From: Methylocystis suflitae
GTDB lineage: Bacteria; Pseudomonadota; Alphaproteobacteria; Rhizobiales; Beijerinckiaceae
Direction: 5' to 3'
Length of the DNA: 64,000 nt
NCBI RefSeq assembly: GCF_024448135.1
Contig: NZ_JAMRYX010000241.1
Location: 1-64,000, forward strand
The notes under the pieces were generated by a model that was given only the letters and a program-made list of their open reading frames with translations, searched no databases and was not told the origin of the DNA. A program made the translations under genes and the position numbers. Position 1 is the stretch's first letter, and each line of letters opens with the position of its first letter. This document shows, piece after piece, positions 35,236 through 44,530 of the stretch.

Positions 35236-35868
35236 ATGCGCATTCTCATCGTCGACGACCACCCTATGGTGATCGAGGGCTGCCGCGGCATGCTCTCGGG
35301 ACAAAAAGACATCGAAGTGCTCGAGGCGCATGACGCTGACGAGGCGCTTGACTCCTACGCGTCCGCAGCGCCCGACGTCGTGGTGCTCGACATTAATCTA
35401 CCCGGCGTGTCCGGCTTCGAACTGCTGCGCCGCATCTTGAAGCGGGACGCGAACGCTCAAATCATCATTTTCACCATGAACGACGATCCGGTATTTGCCG
35501 CGCGGGCGATCGAGGGCGGTGCGCGCGGCTATGTCGCGAAGAATGAGGACCCACGCGTCTTTATCAAGGCGATCCGCGCCGTCGCGGCGGGCGAGCGCTA
35601 TCTGTCAAACACTCTCGCGCTCAAGCTCGCCTTCGCCGACCAGAGCCGCGCAAGCAACCCGCTCGACGCGCTCAACGGCCGGGAAATCGAGATCCTGCGC
35701 AATCTCGCCGACGGCAAGGATATGACCGAAATCGCGCATATTCTTAAGGTCTCCTACAAGACCGTCGCGAACAATTGCATTCTGCTGAAACGCAAGCTCG
35801 GCGCGCGTTCGAAAGCGGATCTTCTGCGTATCGCGGTTGAAAACAAGGTTGCGATGAAACTTGTTTAG
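35236..35868 (+). CDS. mxaB: NarL/LuxR-family response regulator, MxaB-like
   Basis: 210 residues: receiver domain with DDHPM (8-12) and phospho-Asp in VVVLDINLPG, KNED in place of the usual KxxxP region, and a C-terminal LuxR helix-turn-helix (LNGREIEILRNLADGKDMTE). Its position beyond the mxaD end of the cluster matches MxaB, a regulator of methanol dehydrogenase genes. The assignment rests on family and location. Confidence 0.75.
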   Translation: MRILIVDDHPMVIEGCRGMLSGQKDIEVLEAHDADEALDSYASAAPDVVVLDINLPGVSGFELLRRILKRDANAQIIIFTMNDDPVFAARAIEGGARGYVAKNEDPRVFIKAIRAVAAGERYLSNTLALKLAFADQSRASNPLDALNGREIEILRNLADGKDMTEIAHILKVSYKTVANNCILLKRKLGARSKADLLRIAVENKVAMKLV

Positions 35869-35915
35869 AGCAGGTTCCGAAAAAGTTGACAGACTTTTTC
35901 GATGAGAACCTGCTC
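35868..35915. repeat. Intergenic hairpin repeat A
   Basis: GAGCAGGTT...AACCTGCTC outer arms with inner AAAAAGT/ACTTTTT arms, an imperfect stem of about 20 bp directly after the response regulator stop. It may act as a terminator for the converging transcripts. Confidence 0.65.
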
Positions 35916-35930
35916 CGACATTTCGATTAT

Positions 35931-35979
35931 GAGCGCCTTCCTTATCGATCACATGATTTCATGTGATCGGGAAGCGCTC
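35931..35979. repeat. Intergenic hairpin repeat B
   Basis: Outer arms AGCGC/GCGCT and an inner palindrome GATCACATGATTTCATGTGATC give a long stem. Together with repeat A it fills the gap between the converging genes. Its composition recalls dispersed intergenic repeats of Rhizobiales. Confidence 0.65.
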
Positions 35980-35988
35980 TAGGCGCCG

Positions 35989-36495
35989 CTATCTGAATTG
36001 CTTCTGCGTTCGATAACGGGCGGCGAGCATCCGCAGCGCGTCCTCCCGTTCAACCCCGCTGTGGCGCAGATTGTAATAGTGCTGGCAGACCTCGCCATAG
36101 GTCTGCTTTTGGCCGGCGGTCGCGGCGATCGCGACAAGCGAGCTGATCAATTGCGCGAAATCCTCCGCATGACCGTCCGCAGCAAGCATCTGCCCGACCT
36201 GAGCGGTGCGGTTGGCGAGCATCCGATCGGACTCTAGGAAATGCGCCCGCGCCGAGAGCAGAGCCGCGCGTATGCGCTCTATCGCTGGTTCGCGCACGCC
36301 GACAGCGCCGCCGGCTTCGCGTTGGGCCAGCCAGAGCGCCGGTTCCGTGTGATCGGCAGCGCGCAACCAGACGTCAGCGCCGTTGCCGGCCTCGGACTCG
36401 ATCAGATCATCCTGCTTGGCGGCGCGCCTCTCTTCGCCGCATGAGGCGAAGAGCGCGCAGACGCCTGCAAGAATGACCGCTTCGCAAAAGCGCAT
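35989..36495 (-). CDS. Lipoprotein at the end of the mxa cluster
   Basis: 168 residues with a lipoprotein signal ending LFASC (lipobox Cys at about 19). The mature part is helical with one cysteine (YGEVCQHYYNL). It starts 7 nt after mxaD, in the place where mxaE or mxaH occur in Methylobacterium, but I cannot assign it to either. Confidence 0.7.
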   Translation of the reverse strand: MRFCEAVILAGVCALFASCGEERRAAKQDDLIESEAGNGADVWLRAADHTEPALWLAQREAGGAVGVREPAIERIRAALLSARAHFLESDRMLANRTAQVGQMLAADGHAEDFAQLISSLVAIAATAGQKQTYGEVCQHYYNLRHSGVEREDALRMLAARYRTQKQFR

Positions 36496-36502
36496 CGCGG
36501 AC

Positions 36503-37027
36503 CTATTTCCCTTCCACTTTCTTCTTCAGGCCCTGAAGACCGTTGCGCAAGTAACTCGCCATCGCCGTGCGCGCGGCGTCATCGTTGAGGTTTTCCGGCG
36601 GCTCATTGCTCGTGTCGCCGCGATAGAGACGGCCATACCATTTCACCAAACTCCCTCTCGCCGACGCAGGTTCGATCGTGAAGGTGACGGTGTAGGAACT
36701 TACGGGCAGCGCATCGAGATTTGGATCAGACATGCGCCAGGACAGTTTGAACGCCGAGGCGTCATATTCGTCGAGTCCTTCCTTCAGAACGCCGCCCTTC
36801 TTGAGGGTTATGTCACGCTCCGCGCCGGCGGCGTCTCCGCCCTTGGCGGCTACGCTCTGAACGTCAGGATGCCAGTTCGCGAGCCCGTCGAACTTACCGG
36901 CCACGGCCCATACCGCCTTAGGATCGGCGGCGATGACGATCGACTCGTCGACCTTAATCGGCGTCGGTCCATGCGCGAGCGCAGGCGCGCAAATCAGAAG
37001 GGCGAAGAGCCCCAGCAGCTTCCTCAT
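36503..37027 (-). CDS. mxaD: Methanol oxidation protein MxaD
   Basis: 174 residues: signal peptide (LLGLFALLICAPALA) and a periplasmic SRPBCC fold with DPKAVWAVAGKFDGLANWHP. MxaD is reported to assist electron transfer between methanol dehydrogenase and cytochrome cL. The ATG overlaps the mxaL stop by 4 nt. Confidence 0.9.
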   Translation of the reverse strand: MRKLLGLFALLICAPALAHGPTPIKVDESIVIAADPKAVWAVAGKFDGLANWHPDVQSVAAKGGDAAGAERDITLKKGGVLKEGLDEYDASAFKLSWRMSDPNLDALPVSSYTVTFTIEPASARGSLVKWYGRLYRGDTSNEPPENLNDDAARTAMASYLRNGLQGLKKKVEGK

Positions 37028-38028
37028 TTGGATCTCCTTGGTTGTGGAAAGCGGTAGAACGGCGCGGCGCGGCGCATCTGAACGAAAGCCTGCGCGACAA
37101 AAGTTGCGGCGGCGGCCAAGGACGTGAGAACCGCAGCTGCCGCGCCAAAGAACGGGCGCAGGTCGAGCGCTGCTTGACGCGGTCGGACGGACGCGACCGC
37201 GGCATAGTCCTTCCACAGCCGCGTGCCGTCTTCGAGATGGGCGTAGGAAAGCCCGGTCTTTTCGGCGAGCGAGCGAAGATAGTCCTCCTTTAAGGAAGAC
37301 AGATGCTCGACGCCGACCGCCGCCGCCGCGCCGAAGGGCGCGTTGCGGGCGTTGTAGCCCTCGCGTCGCTCCGCGCCTTCAGGCGGCAGGCCGAAGCGGC
37401 TCTCATGCGGAACGTCGTCGACCCCGAGGAATCCGACCTCTCGGCCCCTGTCGTCAAATTTCGGGATGGGCGAAAGCTCATAGCCGCCAACGCCGACGAC
37501 AAGACCGCGCACCTCGCCCGCACGCCCTTCGAACGTCGGCGCGCCGCGCGCCGGGAGCGGCGGGGCCTCCTGGCCATCGCTAAAAAACAGCAGGTCGCTA
37601 TTCAATTCCTTCGCCATCGCGATCGCGCGAAAAAAGCCTGCCGAAATTCGGCTGTCGCCCTCCCAGGCCATCCGCCAGTCGAGCGCCTCAATCGAAGCTT
37701 GCAGAGGCGTGAAATCTGCGCAGACGTCGATCGGTTCGAACAGCAGGAATGGCTTGCGTTCGGTAAAAACGCCGAGAGCGACATGCGATGGACAGGGCAA
37801 TTCAGCGAGCATGGCGCGAAGCGCGGCTTTCACGGCGTCGAGACGGCTGACCGGCCGGCCGAGCGCGGCGTAATCGCGAACATTCATGCTGCCGGTGATG
37901 TCGACGATGGCGAGAAAGTCGAATGACGGCCGCCGGATCATAATCTTTGGCGCGAAAAACGTGGCTGCGAGCGACAGCGTCGCGAGCGCGAGAAGAGCGG
38001 CGCGAGGATCGCGCACATCCGGGCGCAT
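37024..38028 (-). CDS. mxaL: Methanol dehydrogenase maturation protein MxaL (VWA domain)
   Basis: 334 residues: a membrane helix near 15-30, a VWA domain with the MIDAS motif DITGSMN, and a C-terminal membrane helix. MxaL belongs to the group needed to insert calcium into methanol dehydrogenase. The mxaK stop and mxaL start share one base (TGATG). Confidence 0.92.
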   Translation of the reverse strand: MRPDVRDPRAALLALATLSLAATFFAPKIMIRRPSFDFLAIVDITGSMNVRDYAALGRPVSRLDAVKAALRAMLAELPCPSHVALGVFTERKPFLLFEPIDVCADFTPLQASIEALDWRMAWEGDSRISAGFFRAIAMAKELNSDLLFFSDGQEAPPLPARGAPTFEGRAGEVRGLVVGVGGYELSPIPKFDDRGREVGFLGVDDVPHESRFGLPPEGAERREGYNARNAPFGAAAAVGVEHLSSLKEDYLRSLAEKTGLSYAHLEDGTRLWKDYAAVASVRPRQAALDLRPFFGAAAAVLTSLAAAATFVAQAFVQMRRAAPFYRFPQPRRSK

Positions 38029-38636
38029 CACGGCAGTCCTTTCGGCTTGCCGGGAATATCTGTCCAGAGCTTCTTGGGATCGGCGCTCAGTTCGTCGCCG
38101 CTGTTTCTCTCGAAATCCGGAAAATCCCGAACAATCCGCGCCGCGACGTCGAGATTGAACTTGGCGTCCCAATAGTCGGGCGCGAGCTGCAGCGCACGTC
38201 GATATTCGCGCTTGGCGAGATTGACGAACGGGTTGGCCGCTTCGAGTTCCGAGCGTTCGATATGATCGAACGCCTTGCGCAGCAGCGCGTTCGCCAAGAG
38301 ATAATGTCCCCGCGCGCGCGCCTCGATGCTCGCACTACGGTCGAGCGCCTCCACCAAGGCTCGCGCGCGATCGATTTCGCTTCGCGCCGCAAGAAAGGCG
38401 ACGCGCGCGAGAATTGTTTCCGGCCAGCCATTCGCCTCGACGGCGACGTCGCGGCCCTCGCGCAGCGCCTCGATCGCGTCGTTGGCGTCGACGGCGCCGC
38501 GCCATTCGGCGAGCAATGCAGCCGTGGTGAGGATAAGCGCGAGAAAGATCGCGATCAGAAACGACGATTTCGTTTCACGCCAAAGCGCGCGCGTCTTGTT
38601 GCGCAGGATCGCGATCCTCGTCGCGAAGGCCGTCAT
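38028..38636 (-). CDS. mxaK: Methanol dehydrogenase maturation protein MxaK
   Basis: 202 residues: an N-terminal membrane helix (FLIAIFLALILTTAALLA) and a TPR-like periplasmic part (ARGHYLLANALLRKAFDHIE). MxaK is required for active, calcium-loaded enzyme. It overlaps mxaC by 4 nt. Confidence 0.9.
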   Translation of the reverse strand: MTAFATRIAILRNKTRALWRETKSSFLIAIFLALILTTAALLAEWRGAVDANDAIEALREGRDVAVEANGWPETILARVAFLAARSEIDRARALVEALDRSASIEARARGHYLLANALLRKAFDHIERSELEAANPFVNLAKREYRRALQLAPDYWDAKFNLDVAARIVRDFPDFERNSGDELSADPKKLWTDIPGKPKGLP

Positions 38637-39634
38637 CGCGCGTTGTCCCCGACGCTCAGCCTGACCTCCGCGAGCTTCGCGGCGAGGAGAAGCAGCGTCG
38701 CGGCGAGCGCGAACGCGAACGACCATACGCTCAGATCCGTGCGCGGCAATTTTTCGACATATCGAACGGGATGCCGTTCGAGCCTGTCGATCTGTTTTAA
38801 GGCCTCCTCCGTCGCCTCGACGCCTTCAGCCTCGAAGGCGCGGTAAGGAACGCCGAGCGATTTGAAGAAGAGATCGAGATGGCGTTCTGGCGCGGCCTGT
38901 GGCGACTCTTCGTCGCCCGCCGGCTGATCGGAAATGCCTCGGCTGCCTTGGGTGCGCAAGAACAGCCAGTAAAGGCTGACGTTCGTCTTGCGGAATTCCG
39001 CCTTCAAATCGTCGCGCAGCTTTGGATCGATGACGCCGGCGCCGTCGGAGATCAGCAGGACCGCGCGCGACAGATCAGCCTCGCTGGTCTTGAACATCGA
39101 GAGCGCCATGGCGAGCCCACGCGCGATATTCGTATAGTCGAGGCCCGGGCGGTCGATCGCGTCGATTGCGGCTTCGGTGGCGCCGATATGGTCCGAAATC
39201 GGCGTCACCAGCATCGGCGCCGTCGAAAACGCCGCGACGCCCACGAGATCGTGACGACGCGCTTCGACAAAGCGCTTGAGAATGCGCCTCGCCGCCGCGG
39301 CCTTCGACTCTTCCCCCCCGGACGGCGTTCGCCCCGCGAAGGTCTCGTTCATGCTACCGCTGCGGTCGATCAGCATGACGATCTGCGCGCCCTCGGAAAA
39401 GCGCTCGATTTCGGCGCCTGCGACATAAGGGCCGGCCGCGCCAAGTAGGCTCGCGCCAATCGCGACGACGCCGCCAAGCTTCATGACACCGCCGGCGACG
39501 GCCGAAAGACTGTCGGCGGGCGCCGCGAGGAGCGAGGGGATCGTCGCGCCACGCAGCACGGATCGCAGCAGTGGAAGCAACGCCAGAGGCGCCAGGAACA
39601 GCGCCTCGAGATGATCAAAGCCGACGGCGCTCAT
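38633..39634 (-). CDS. mxaC: Methanol dehydrogenase maturation protein MxaC (VWA domain)
   Basis: 333 residues with a VWA domain carrying DRSGSMNE (MIDAS), membrane segments near the N-terminus (50-70) and the C-terminus (VWSFAFALAATLLLLAAKLA). It is the second VWA protein of the cluster; VWA proteins commonly work with MoxR ATPases such as MxaR. Its ATG overlaps the mxaA stop. Confidence 0.92.
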   Translation of the reverse strand: MSAVGFDHLEALFLAPLALLPLLRSVLRGATIPSLLAAPADSLSAVAGGVMKLGGVVAIGASLLGAAGPYVAGAEIERFSEGAQIVMLIDRSGSMNETFAGRTPSGGEESKAAAARRILKRFVEARRHDLVGVAAFSTAPMLVTPISDHIGATEAAIDAIDRPGLDYTNIARGLAMALSMFKTSEADLSRAVLLISDGAGVIDPKLRDDLKAEFRKTNVSLYWLFLRTQGSRGISDQPAGDEESPQAAPERHLDLFFKSLGVPYRAFEAEGVEATEEALKQIDRLERHPVRYVEKLPRTDLSVWSFAFALAATLLLLAAKLAEVRLSVGDNAR

Positions 39635-40527
39635 CCTGAGCGCTCCTGCCTGGCGAGCTTGCTGACGAATTGCGCGAGCTGCTCGGCGGCACAGTCGTCG
39701 TCCATAGAGCTTTCGCCCCCGAAAAAAAGCCGCTTCGACGTTTCGAAGAATTGCTCGAAGTCGGACCGCAGCGGCTTGAATTCCGGATGTCTGCGAAGAA
39801 ACTCCGGAAGGTCGCCTGACAGCAGAATTGGGCCATTGGCCCGATCGAGCCCGCGATGCACCGATTGAATCGTCGCGGCTAGAGTGGCGTCGTCTGCGCT
39901 GCGCCGCGTCGAGATTTCACGCGCGAGCGCTGAGAAGATTCGCGCCTTCCGTTGCTGGAAGGGCGGCCAGGCGCGATCACGCGCGACAAGAAGGAGCGCA
40001 AGCAGAGCGGCGGCGCCAGAGGCGAACGCCAGATTGAGCGGTGTGGCTTCGTTAACGAATGCGGACGAACCGTCTGGACGCAGATAATCCGACGCCTGCT
40101 CTTGCTTCCGCGGCGCGACCTCCCGCAAAGGAGAAACGCCAATCCTCCATGCGGGAACGGCGATGGTCCGCGCGCCTGTCGCCGTCGAAATGGAAAGTTC
40201 GAACCCAGGAATCTCAATGTCACGCGCATCGAGTGCGACATAGAAATTCTGATATGTGAGATCGAGACGCCAAAGGTGCGCGCCATTTTCCGACGTCTCG
40301 CTAAGTTTGACGTCCCTTAGATCGAGCGAACCGGTGAGCGGACCGGGATTAGGCAAGGAGGCGCGCGATAGCACGGCGTCCGCGGGCGCGGAGACGTCGA
40401 CGCGCGCATGGATGAGATCGCCCACGAAATAGCCGAACGGGCGCGCCGAGCGGATGCGCACCGTCGTTTCCTGCGCACATGCTGGAAGGGTCGCAGCGAG
40501 CACGAGGGCGAGACATGCAATGCGCAT
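39631..40527 (-). CDS. mxaA: Methanol dehydrogenase maturation protein MxaA
   Basis: 298 residues: signal peptide (IACLALVLAATLPACA), a periplasmic beta-rich domain, a membrane helix near 175-190 and a cytoplasmic tail. MxaA takes part in calcium insertion. The ATG at 40527 has a GAGG site; a GTG at 40539 would overlap the mxaS stop (GTGA) and is an alternative. Confidence 0.9.
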   Translation of the reverse strand: MRIACLALVLAATLPACAQETTVRIRSARPFGYFVGDLIHARVDVSAPADAVLSRASLPNPGPLTGSLDLRDVKLSETSENGAHLWRLDLTYQNFYVALDARDIEIPGFELSISTATGARTIAVPAWRIGVSPLREVAPRKQEQASDYLRPDGSSAFVNEATPLNLAFASGAAALLALLLVARDRAWPPFQQRKARIFSALAREISTRRSADDATLAATIQSVHRGLDRANGPILLSGDLPEFLRRHPEFKPLRSDFEQFFETSKRLFFGGESSMDDDCAAEQLAQFVSKLARQERSG

Positions 40528-40535
40528 CGCAGGCC

Positions 40536-41381
40536 TCACGCCGCCGTCAACCGCATGCTGAGATCGTTGGCGTCGAAACTGTCTTCTATAAAAATTGGCG
40601 CGCGGCTGCGTCTTGAAGACGCGCAGGCGAGACTTCGCCGATGGCGCTGCTCGGCTTCAACCCAGCGCCGCTGGAGCGCTGGCCTCATCAAGAGAAGCTG
40701 CCGGCGGCCGCTCTCGCTGTCGCAAAGCTCCAGCACGCCCCATTTCGGCGGCGCGGCTTCGACAGAGTCGATCAGAACGAGCGGCGCGACATCATGTAGT
40801 GAAAGCGCCTCGAACGCCTGCTCGATCAATTGCGCGGGCCAGCGAAAATCGGAAATGAGAAACACGAGCTTGCGCGTGGCGCCGAGAGCCGCCGCGGCGT
40901 CGAGCACGCCTTTGGCGCTCGATCCGCTGGGCGTTTCGACGCCGATGCTTTCGACGGCGGCGAGCGCCGCCCGTCTCGAACGGGTCGCCGGCAGCGTCGC
41001 GCGACCGATCAGCGCTTCGTTGAAAGCGAATGCGCCAAAGCGATCGCCGTTGCGCGTCGCCGAATACGCCAGCGCGCCGCAAAGATCGACGGCGACCTGA
41101 AATCTATTGACGGCTCCGGCGAACCCCATCGAGGCGGAAAGGTCCACGAGCGCGTAAACGTCGATCGCCGCCCTTTGCTCGAAGCGGCGCACGACGGTTA
41201 TGCCGAAAGGATCGCGCAGCGTCGCGCGAAGGTCGATGCGGCGGGCGTCCGGATAGCGCATAAAATCCGCCTGATCGCGGAAGACTCCAAAGCCGCCGAC
41301 CTCGCTTGACGTGTGGGCGCCGACGTGGTTGGCGGCAAAGCGGCCGCGCGGTCGATATAGGATATCGACGATCGTAGTCAT
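40536..41381 (-). CDS. mxaS: MxaS, DUF58-type protein of methanol dehydrogenase maturation
   Basis: 281 residues, soluble. It has the DUF58/VWA-like core with VYALVDLSASM, typical partner of a MoxR ATPase. The ATG at 41381 overlaps the mxaR stop by 4 nt. Confidence 0.9.
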   Translation of the reverse strand: MTTIVDILYRPRGRFAANHVGAHTSSEVGGFGVFRDQADFMRYPDARRIDLRATLRDPFGITVVRRFEQRAAIDVYALVDLSASMGFAGAVNRFQVAVDLCGALAYSATRNGDRFGAFAFNEALIGRATLPATRSRRAALAAVESIGVETPSGSSAKGVLDAAAALGATRKLVFLISDFRWPAQLIEQAFEALSLHDVAPLVLIDSVEAAPPKWGVLELCDSESGRRQLLLMRPALQRRWVEAEQRHRRSLACASSRRSRAPIFIEDSFDANDLSMRLTAA

Positions 41382-42409
41382 GGAACGGGCGTCGCGTCGA
41401 AAACCGCGCGGCACAGCCGCTTGACGATATCGTCTCCGCGCAGAGCGTGGATCGGATCGACAAAGATGCGGTGCGCCATGACTTCAATGAAGACATCGCG
41501 CACATCTTCCGGAACAAGATAATCGCGCCCTTCGAGCCAGGCGCGCACCCGCGCGGCGCGCACAAGCGCCGCCAGTCCGCGCGGACTTGCGCCGCCCTTG
41601 ACGAGACTGTCGAGGTCGACGTCCGGCAGCGACACGCCGGCCGAACTTGGCTCGACAAGCGCCTGCCAGAGGTTCAGCACGTAGCGTTCAAGCGCGTCGC
41701 TCGATCTCACATGTGTCTGGATCGCGCGCGCGATGGCAGGCGTCTCGCGATAGTCCAGCGTTCCGGGGTTCACCCTCTCGAGCAGCGTTTCCGTATCATG
41801 GAACGCTGGATCGAAAACCAGCCTGCGGCGCGCGTCCTCATCGTCCGGCGCTGCCATAAGAATTTCCATGAGAAATCTGTCTCGAGCAGCCGCCGGCAGT
41901 TCGAAGGTTTCTTCCCGCTCCACCATGTTCCGATCAGCGAACACATTGAGATAGGGGAAGTGATGCACGCGGTTGAACGCCGACACGCTGCGCTCGGCCA
42001 TCAGCCGCAGCAACAGCGAATGAACCTGCGGGCGCGCGCGGTTGATCTCATTGAAGAAGAAGACCGGCAGCGTCTCCGCATGGCGGAGAAGCTCGGATGG
42101 ATCGACGCGCGGGCGACCGTCTTCGCCCAGATAGGTATGATAGAGAATGTCGCTCGGCATCATGTCGACGGTGCCCTCGACGCGCGCGAAGTCACCGCCA
42201 AGCGCGCGCGACACCGAACGCAGCAGCGTCGTCTTGCCGACCCCGACATCGCCCTCGATCAGCACATGGCCGCGCGCAAAAATGCAGATCGTCACGAGCC
42301 TGACGACGCGCGCTTGCCCGATGACCGCCTTTTGAATTTCCTGTTCAAACTCAAGGGCGCGCACGCGCCAATCGGAGAGCTTCTGGACGACGTGCAGAGT
42401 TTCGTTCAA
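41378..42409 (-). CDS. mxaR: MoxR-family AAA+ ATPase MxaR
   Basis: 343 residues: Walker A EGDVGVGKTTLL near 55, a Walker B region FFFNEINRARP (Asn in place of the more usual Asp), and the MoxR C-terminal lid with GASPRGLAALVRAARVRAWL. It is the founding type of MoxR ATPases, which act as chaperones for metal insertion with VWA partners. It is the first gene after the attenuator hairpin. Confidence 0.94.
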   Translation of the reverse strand: MNETLHVVQKLSDWRVRALEFEQEIQKAVIGQARVVRLVTICIFARGHVLIEGDVGVGKTTLLRSVSRALGGDFARVEGTVDMMPSDILYHTYLGEDGRPRVDPSELLRHAETLPVFFFNEINRARPQVHSLLLRLMAERSVSAFNRVHHFPYLNVFADRNMVEREETFELPAAARDRFLMEILMAAPDDEDARRRLVFDPAFHDTETLLERVNPGTLDYRETPAIARAIQTHVRSSDALERYVLNLWQALVEPSSAGVSLPDVDLDSLVKGGASPRGLAALVRAARVRAWLEGRDYLVPEDVRDVFIEVMAHRIFVDPIHALRGDDIVKRLCRAVFDATPVP

Positions 42410-42432
42410 GGCCTGACCTTAGCGCGCCAAAC

Positions 42433-42508
42433 AAAAAGAGGCGGCCACGATCTCGGGAATGGGACCGACGCGCTGTTGTCGAATACGCCGGCTCCAGATC
42501 GTGGCCGC
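42433..42508 (-). terminator. Terminator or attenuator between mxaI and mxaR
   Basis: On the minus strand 13-bp perfect arms GCGGCCACGATCT/AGATCGTGGCCGC (42496-42508 and 42441-42453) enclose a 42-nt loop and are followed by CTCTTTTTG. A smaller ATCGCG/CGCGAT hairpin precedes it near 42512-42532. Partial read-through would give high mxaFJGI and lower mxaRSACKLD expression. Confidence 0.7.
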
Positions 42509-42538
42509 TAGATCATCGCGCTTTTGTCGCGATGAAAC

Positions 42539-42829
42539 TTATTGAGCAATCTTGCTCACGTCATATTCCCACTTGCCGGTCTTCTTGAAGTTCTCGACCC
42601 GCTTCTTGTTGCGTTCTTCCATAGCCTGAACTGACGCTTGCTGTTTGGCGATTTCCTTGGGGTCGTGCTTGGGATCGTATTTCGACCCCTCGACCTTGTC
42701 CGGGAAGCCGGGCTTGGGTTCCCAGCAATTTCCGGGCGCCTTGCACTTGGTGCCGTCATAGGCGAGCGCGCTTCCGGCGCCAAATAAAATGCCGACGGTG
42801 AGCGCCGCGGCGAAATGCATCTTACGCAT
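42539..42829 (-). CDS. mxaI: Methanol dehydrogenase small subunit MxaI
   Basis: 96 residues: signal peptide ending SALA, then the mature beta subunit YDGTKCKAPGNCWEPKPGFP with its disulfide cysteines and a long charged C-terminal helix. It forms the alpha2-beta2 enzyme with MxaF in the periplasm. Confidence 0.97.
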   Translation of the reverse strand: MRKMHFAAALTVGILFGAGSALAYDGTKCKAPGNCWEPKPGFPDKVEGSKYDPKHDPKEIAKQQASVQAMEERNKKRVENFKKTGKWEYDVSKIAQ

Positions 42830-42897
42830 CCCTGTTTCCTCCTTTTTGCGAGGCTATCGCCTCGGTGTTTGCGCCTCCGGCGACGGCGGCGTAGAAC

Positions 42898-43518
42898 TTA
42901 CTTCGCCTTCTCCTGGCACTTTCCAGGCGGGCTGTCCGGCAGGGTTTCGTGACCCGCGTAGGGTTTGAAAGACTTGCGCTGAGCGTCCGTCAGCCAGCTC
43001 GCCTTCTCCGGCGCTTCCTTGAAGAGATGTCGGATCCAGGCCATGACCTTCAGCATCTCATCGAGCGTGAGGTTCTGGTACTGCGGCCCCATCGACGCTT
43101 GCCCGCCGCCATAGATCGTCGAGAACAGGCCTTCGTCGGTCTCGTTCTGCGGATAGGTCCAATAGGCGTCGTTGAGGCCGGGGCCGATCTTTCCTTCGGC
43201 GAGGTGGCCGTGACAGCCGGAGCAGGCGGAAAGAAAGAGCTGTTCACCCAGCTTCAGACAGCTCGCATCCTCGTTATAGGGATTCTTGCCCGACGCCATG
43301 AATTCCTTGACGCCCGCGGTGTCCTTTCCCTCAGGCAGCGCGTCATCAAAGTTCAGCACCTCGCCCGTGATCGTGTTGCGGAATGTGATCCCTGCGGTCT
43401 GTGCGATGGCGCCGAGCGCAACCAAACAGGCTGCGGCGCCGATGAGGGACAGGGAAACGCTTCTTTTGCTATTCGACACGTATTTCGTCCTGCTTTTCGT
43501 TTGCGCGCGGCGCATCAT
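42898..43518 (-). CDS. mxaG: Cytochrome cL, electron acceptor of methanol dehydrogenase
   Basis: 206 residues: N-terminal membrane-type signal, one haem site CSGCH at about residue 98 and the distal Met region around [11 protein letters not shown]. It receives electrons from PQQ in MxaFI. Its start overlaps mxaJ by 4 nt. Confidence 0.96.
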   Translation of the reverse strand: MMRRAQTKSRTKYVSNSKRSVSLSLIGAAACLVALGAIAQTAGITFRNTITGEVLNFDDALPEGKDTAGVKEFMASGKNPYNEDASCLKLGEQLFLSACSGCHGHLAEGKIGPGLNDAYWTYPQNETDEGLFSTIYGGGQASMGPQYQNLTLDEMLKVMAWIRHLFKEAPEKASWLTDAQRKSFKPYAGHETLPDSPPGKCQEKAK

Positions 43519-44420
43519 TGGGTGACGGGAAGAAGAGGAACGCCTTCCGCTTTGAGGATTTCGTCGATCTTTGGCCGAGCGGCGACGAGCGCCTGATCGA
43601 TTTCAGCCAGCAAGGCTTTGTCGTCGCGCCGCACCGCGACCGATTGATCGAAGCGCTGCGGCACTTTTTCGCCATTGCTCTTCGCCGCATCGTCTTCGAT
43701 CAGCGACATCCGCAGCGGCGCCGATGACGCTTTGACGTAACGCGCGACGTCCGGGGCAAAGGCGACCGCCACATCGGCGGCGCCGCTGACCACCTCCCCG
43801 ACCATGCGGGCGGGATCAATCTGCGTGTATTGATTGCGCGCCGATTTGAAATTCACCAGCGAATAGAGATAGGCCATGTTGTCTTCGTACTTGCCCATAT
43901 CCTTGAGCAGCGTTTCGCCCGGAGAGCCGAAGGCGACGGCGATGTGGCCGAGCTTCTTCAGACGTGCGTCGGACCAGGATTTGATGTCGAGGTCGCGATC
44001 GGCGCGGCTGACGAAGACATAGCCGGTGCGATAGTACGGCTTCGACGTCGCGACGCGCGGATCACCGGTATCAAGGCCGATGACGACGTCGCAGAGCTTC
44101 TTGTCGAGAGAATCGCGCACGAGATAGATCGCCGGCTGCTGCGACCAGACGAATTGCGGCTTACGTTTCATGGCGTCGGCGAGCGCAACGCCGATCTTGT
44201 TCTCAAGTCCCGAGCCGTCTTCCAGCGAGAGCGGCGGCTGGTTCTTCGCCGCGCAGATGCGAAGCGTATTGGGATCGGACGGCTCTGCCGTCGAAGCGGT
44301 CGCGGCGTTCGAGACGGCGTCGCCAGTAACGCCGAGCGAAGCGCCTTCTGCGCTCATGGCCGCAAGAGCGACGGAGAGCGCGCAGCATGCGCCGACGGGC
44401 AAGCGAGTGAATCGCGACAT
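43515..44420 (-). CDS. mxaJ: Methanol oxidation protein MxaJ
   Basis: 301 residues: signal peptide and a periplasmic type II solute-binding fold ([40 protein letters not shown]). MxaJ is needed for methanol dehydrogenase activity or assembly; its ligand or partner is not settled. It lies between mxaF and mxaG in the conserved order. Confidence 0.95.
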   Translation of the reverse strand: MSRFTRLPVGACCALSVALAAMSAEGASLGVTGDAVSNAATASTAEPSDPNTLRICAAKNQPPLSLEDGSGLENKIGVALADAMKRKPQFVWSQQPAIYLVRDSLDKKLCDVVIGLDTGDPRVATSKPYYRTGYVFVSRADRDLDIKSWSDARLKKLGHIAVAFGSPGETLLKDMGKYEDNMAYLYSLVNFKSARNQYTQIDPARMVGEVVSGAADVAVAFAPDVARYVKASSAPLRMSLIEDDAAKSNGEKVPQRFDQSVAVRRDDKALLAEIDQALVAARPKIDEILKAEGVPLLPVTQ

Positions 44421-44446
44421 GGCTTTCTTTCCGTGATCATTTCGAT

Positions 44447-44484
44447 CGCCTGTTCGGACACATGGGGGCGCGTCCGAACAGGCG
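44447..44484. repeat. Strong hairpin between mxaF and mxaJ
   Basis: Perfect 13-bp arms CGCCTGTTCGGAC/GTCCGAACAGGCG with a 12-nt loop and no T-run. It probably stabilises the 3' end of a processed mxaF mRNA or reduces transcription into mxaJ. Confidence 0.65.
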
Positions 44485-44530
44485 TCTCGTAACCGCCTCA
44501 GGCGGATGAGATCGATGGAACGAACGGCGA

